Source: Centropus unirufus (taxonomy: Eukaryota; Chordata; Aves; Cuculiformes; Centropidae). From it: DNA of 64,000 nt. The position numbers were made by a program, and so were the translations under genes. Below are positions 61,151-64,000 of this stretch, one piece after another. The stretch covers positions 3,829,693 through 3,893,692 of the forward strand of contig VYZI01000019.1 of NCBI GenBank assembly GCA_013397695.1. Reading direction: 5' to 3'. Numbering within the stretch: the first letter of the stretch is position 1; the number at the start of each line of letters is the position of its first letter. Below the pieces are notes generated by a model. It saw only the letters and a program-made list of their open reading frames with translations, was not told where the DNA came from and did not search any database.

Positions 61151-63784
61151 TACTGATAGAAGCTAATAAGGATTAAAACACCAATTGCTGAATCAATGTT
61201 TATGATTTATTCTTTGTACGTGGCATTTCAAGAATAGTTGCTTGAATTTAAAATCTAGTGTCTCAAGTGTTTATGAAAACTTAGTTTTTCCATCTGCCTT
61301 AGAGTGTAGATCATGACAGAAACAATTGCTTTGTCCATGAATGGATGCATTTAATTCTTAGTTGCTTAACTTAAGCATATATCTCCTGTGCACTGTGCTG
61401 CAAGCCTAGTACCTATACACTGCAAACGCCATAAATGATATAATCTTTCTTCCAGTACAGCCAGTACCTTCAACATAAACAGTGTGTTCATAATGTTTTG
61501 ATGAGACTGTCTCATCAGACTGTGCCTGAATGACGATGTGCTGGCACTTCACATCATTTATGACTTTATTCTTGAAATGTGTAAGTGCTGATTTGGGCTT
61601 TTCAAGTCTTCTCTTAAACTTCAAGAAGAAGGAAGAGAGTCTGATGAAGGACTTGGTAAAAAAAATGCTACTAAATGTACTTTGGGCTAGATCTGACTAC
61701 TTCTTTCTTATTAATCAAATGCTCTCAGTAGCCAAAGATTCAACTGTCCAGTACTTTACAAATTTTAAAGAATATGATTTCAGCACATGTTGGAATTTTG
61801 CTAATTAGGAGGATCAAGCATCCTCCAGTGAGTCCAACAGAGCAAGTCTGGACACGTGCGTATCCATCTGACACAGGCAAACAGTCCAAGCACTTAATTA
61901 TTTCTCTTAATTTTAAGGAAAAAGTGTTCCTATTTTATTAAGTGAAAGTATTGCTCCCACCCACATTTTTGTATAAGGATTAAGAGAAATACTCTTCCTT
62001 GTGAAAACCAGCTTTGACGATTCAAATGAAATATTCCTCACTAAGGTAAAATAACATCAATAAGTATGATTATAGGAAAACAAAGATTACTCTAAAGTGG
62101 CAATAGTAATGATGATTATTCAGTGTTACACTTCATCTTGAAATGATGTACTACCTTGTCAGCAAAGAAAATTCTTAGTTCTCATCTGCTTAAAGCTCTT
62201 AACAAGCAATAAAGGGGAAGGTTTTGGTTCATTTACTCCTAGAAGCGGACTCCAATTCAAAAGTTATTTGAGTTAATGATGTATGACTAGAAGAGTATAA
62301 TATAGATTTAGCCAAACACGGAGGTCTTGTACCTGACACATCGCAGAAAGACAGTGTGCAGTCCCACCAGTTGTGCGGCCTTTATGGTGTGTTAAGCCTT
62401 TTCTGGAAGCTGCTCAAGAAAAGGGGGTTCAGCATGGCTGAGTTACTGTCACAAAGGTAATGTTGGAGCTGTCTGGACAATCATGCTTCAGCTAATGGTC
62501 TTACAACTGCTTTCCTCTATTTTCCCTTTGAAAATTTGCTTTGGAGAAGCATTGCCATTCAGTTCTTAACTATGAGTGTGCTGCTGGGCTTAAGCTGCCT
62601 CCGAGCACTTTGTACCAGCTGATACGCTGTTTGCTGCCAGGACAATTGTAGAAGCAACAACACAGCCCATCTGGGAAGGCTTGATCCAATGCAGCTAACT
62701 GTCCGGATGCACTTGCATACACTGCTTTCCCCTGTTCTCTCAGGGATGCTCCAGGGATTTCTGAGCCCCCTGCCATAACCGCCCTAGACACACTGTCATG
62801 TTGCAAGGACTGGTAACTCTGGTAAGAATAGATTGTGGATTGCACATCTAATGGTGCAGCTTACTCAATATGAAAGCTGCCTATTGATTTTTTTTTAAGA
62901 ATTGTATTAGACCCTAAATGTACACTCTTATATTGGAGAGGATGAAAGTGATGCATTCCTAGCAGAGTGCTAGGAGAAGTGTGGTGGTAGGTGTTTTGTT
63001 TCAGATTTTGTATTGGAAAAGGGAAAAAAGCCTGCTGGTGTAGCCTATTCCCTTGCTGCATTGCACACTGTTTTCAGGCCAATAGCAGAGGTGTGGTGCA
63101 CGTCCCGACTCCCCTGTTTGGAGTGAAGTGTCATCAAAAGATGGATGGGAAGAATTCAAGAAACATATTGCGACTTGTTTTGCATCCTTACAAGTTTTCG
63201 TGTTCTGGTTTGCAGGCATTGTAGCTCGTAGGAAGTTTTTGCAATATGGTTCTACTCACTCAGATTTCCAGATGAAGTTCTTGCAGTGATTGATTATGAT
63301 CATGCAAGACATATTTCATTTGCAGACAAAATTTGAAACACATTCTCTATTTCTGGGGATGATATTTTGCAAAGCATACTCATTTGCAGCTTTCTCTTTC
63401 CTCCCACCACATGGAGTTTCTAACAACCTAAAATTAAGGTGGGAGAGATGAGTAACACAGAATTGAAATTATCATCATGGCTCTTACATATGCAACAACA
63501 GCTTTGAAAATGCTAGCTGATAAGTTTGCTCTGTATTTGCATGTAAAAGAACTATGCTCTGCCTTCCTACTTCCCAGGGGAGAACTGAACACATTTCTCT
63601 CCATAAGAATCAGATTTTACCTATGTAAAAGGGATGAGAACTCCTCTGTTTTTGTGTGGTGTACAGCCATTTAAACAGCTCTAATTCTTTTAAAGGTTCA
63701 TTTATCTCTGTGACTTGGTAACAGTGATAATACCATTTACAGCCATCATTCGACATTATTAGGAGGATCGGTACAGCCTGGCAG
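61151..63784. other. Noncoding DNA between the CR1 tail and a SINE
   Basis: No gene is recognised. A 92-codon + frame at 61530-61808 and minus frames near 62570 and 62861 give no familiar product. A nine-T run lies near 62889. Nothing else stands out. Confidence 0.5.
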
Positions 63785-63955
63785 CTGACCTGGAGCCTTA
63801 GTAGATGCTCTGTTTTCACCTTGCTACTGACTTGCTGTATGACCTTCAGCAAGTCTATGGCCTTTTCTGTGACTGTCAGTAATCTCCCCATTACTAAAGG
63901 TAATGATACTGAAAGATCTTTGTAATAATGTGGGAGATCCGTGGATATAATAAGC
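63785..63955 (+). mobile_element. Ancient MIR/CORE-type SINE copy
   Basis: The stretch CTTGCTGTATGACCTTCAGC at 63830-63850 is followed by AAGTC, a pyrimidine-rich 'cttttctgtg', CAGTAATCTCCCCATTACTA and GGTAATGATACT. It tracks the classic MIR order 'cttgctgtgtgaccttgggcaagtc ... ctcagtttccccatctgtaaaatggggataatgatac'. Further on, AAAGATCTTTG and GGGAGATCCGTGGAT recall the 'aaagcgctttgagatc' end of amniote MIR-like SINEs. The copy is strongly diverged, so it is old. A 118-codon minus-strand frame at 63610-63966 is a shadow of this element. Confidence 0.65.
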
Positions 63956-64000
63956 TTGCTGTACATACCTTACCATGTATGCTAAATTCTCTTCTGCTTT

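Noticed and set aside
63610..63966. 118-codon minus-strand frame as a gene
   Set aside because: It lies mostly over the MIR-like SINE and reflects that repeat read backwards.
1..64000. tRNA, rRNA, CRISPR array, bacterial operon or phage content
   Set aside because: I found no tRNA B-box with a foldable cloverleaf, no regularly spaced repeats and no long tightly packed coding frames. The repeats and base composition are those of a vertebrate genome.

Overview
The window reads as vertebrate nuclear DNA with no recognisable protein-coding gene. The longest open frame is 143 codons. Open frames are scattered evenly over all six frames, and none gives a protein family I recognise. There is no operon structure, tRNA, rRNA or CRISPR array. 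By eye the DNA is AT-rich and poor in CpG. The best clue to the host is a 5'-truncated CR1 LINE tail at 60903-61150. CR1 is the main LINE of birds and is also common in crocodilians and turtles. An old MIR/CORE-type SINE (63785-63955) fits any amniote. With so few recognisable repeats in 64 kb, a bird is most likely. This is an inference; I cannot name the species, chromosome or neighbouring gene. The window is probably intergenic DNA or the inside of a very long intron.

Layout: 1-13.7 kb is AT-rich unique DNA with several short symmetric elements. These are a 22-bp direct repeat at 3403 and 6520, an 18-bp perfect palindrome at 7950, and inverted repeats at 5344, 8471 and 12274. 13.7-23 kb starts with a dense cluster of TAAT-type homeodomain motifs and otherwise holds simple repeats. 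23-33 kb contains an A/C tract, two splice-bounded open segments in compatible phase (23902-24030 and 28040-28195), a possible SINE scrap near 29.1 kb and a long A-rich stretch at 31.2-32.0 kb. 33.3-35.5 kb is the most enhancer-like part: three tandem SOX-type ACAATGA units followed by a homeodomain-motif cluster, a C-rich quadruplex-prone tract and a second TAAT cluster. 36-53.6 kb is mostly featureless. 53.7-54.0 kb is a small CpG-enriched patch in otherwise CpG-poor DNA, with an exon-like segment 0.75 kb downstream. 59.7-64 kb carries a perfect 20-bp palindrome, another TAAT-rich block, the CR1 tail and the MIR-like SINE.

If the window has a function it is more likely regulatory than coding. 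The candidate regulatory blocks are motif clusters read by eye, and their conservation is untested. I did not find a new biological system that the sequence alone can support. The items most worth checking are the SOX/homeodomain block, the CpG patch with its nearby exon-like segment, and the phase-compatible exon-like pair.
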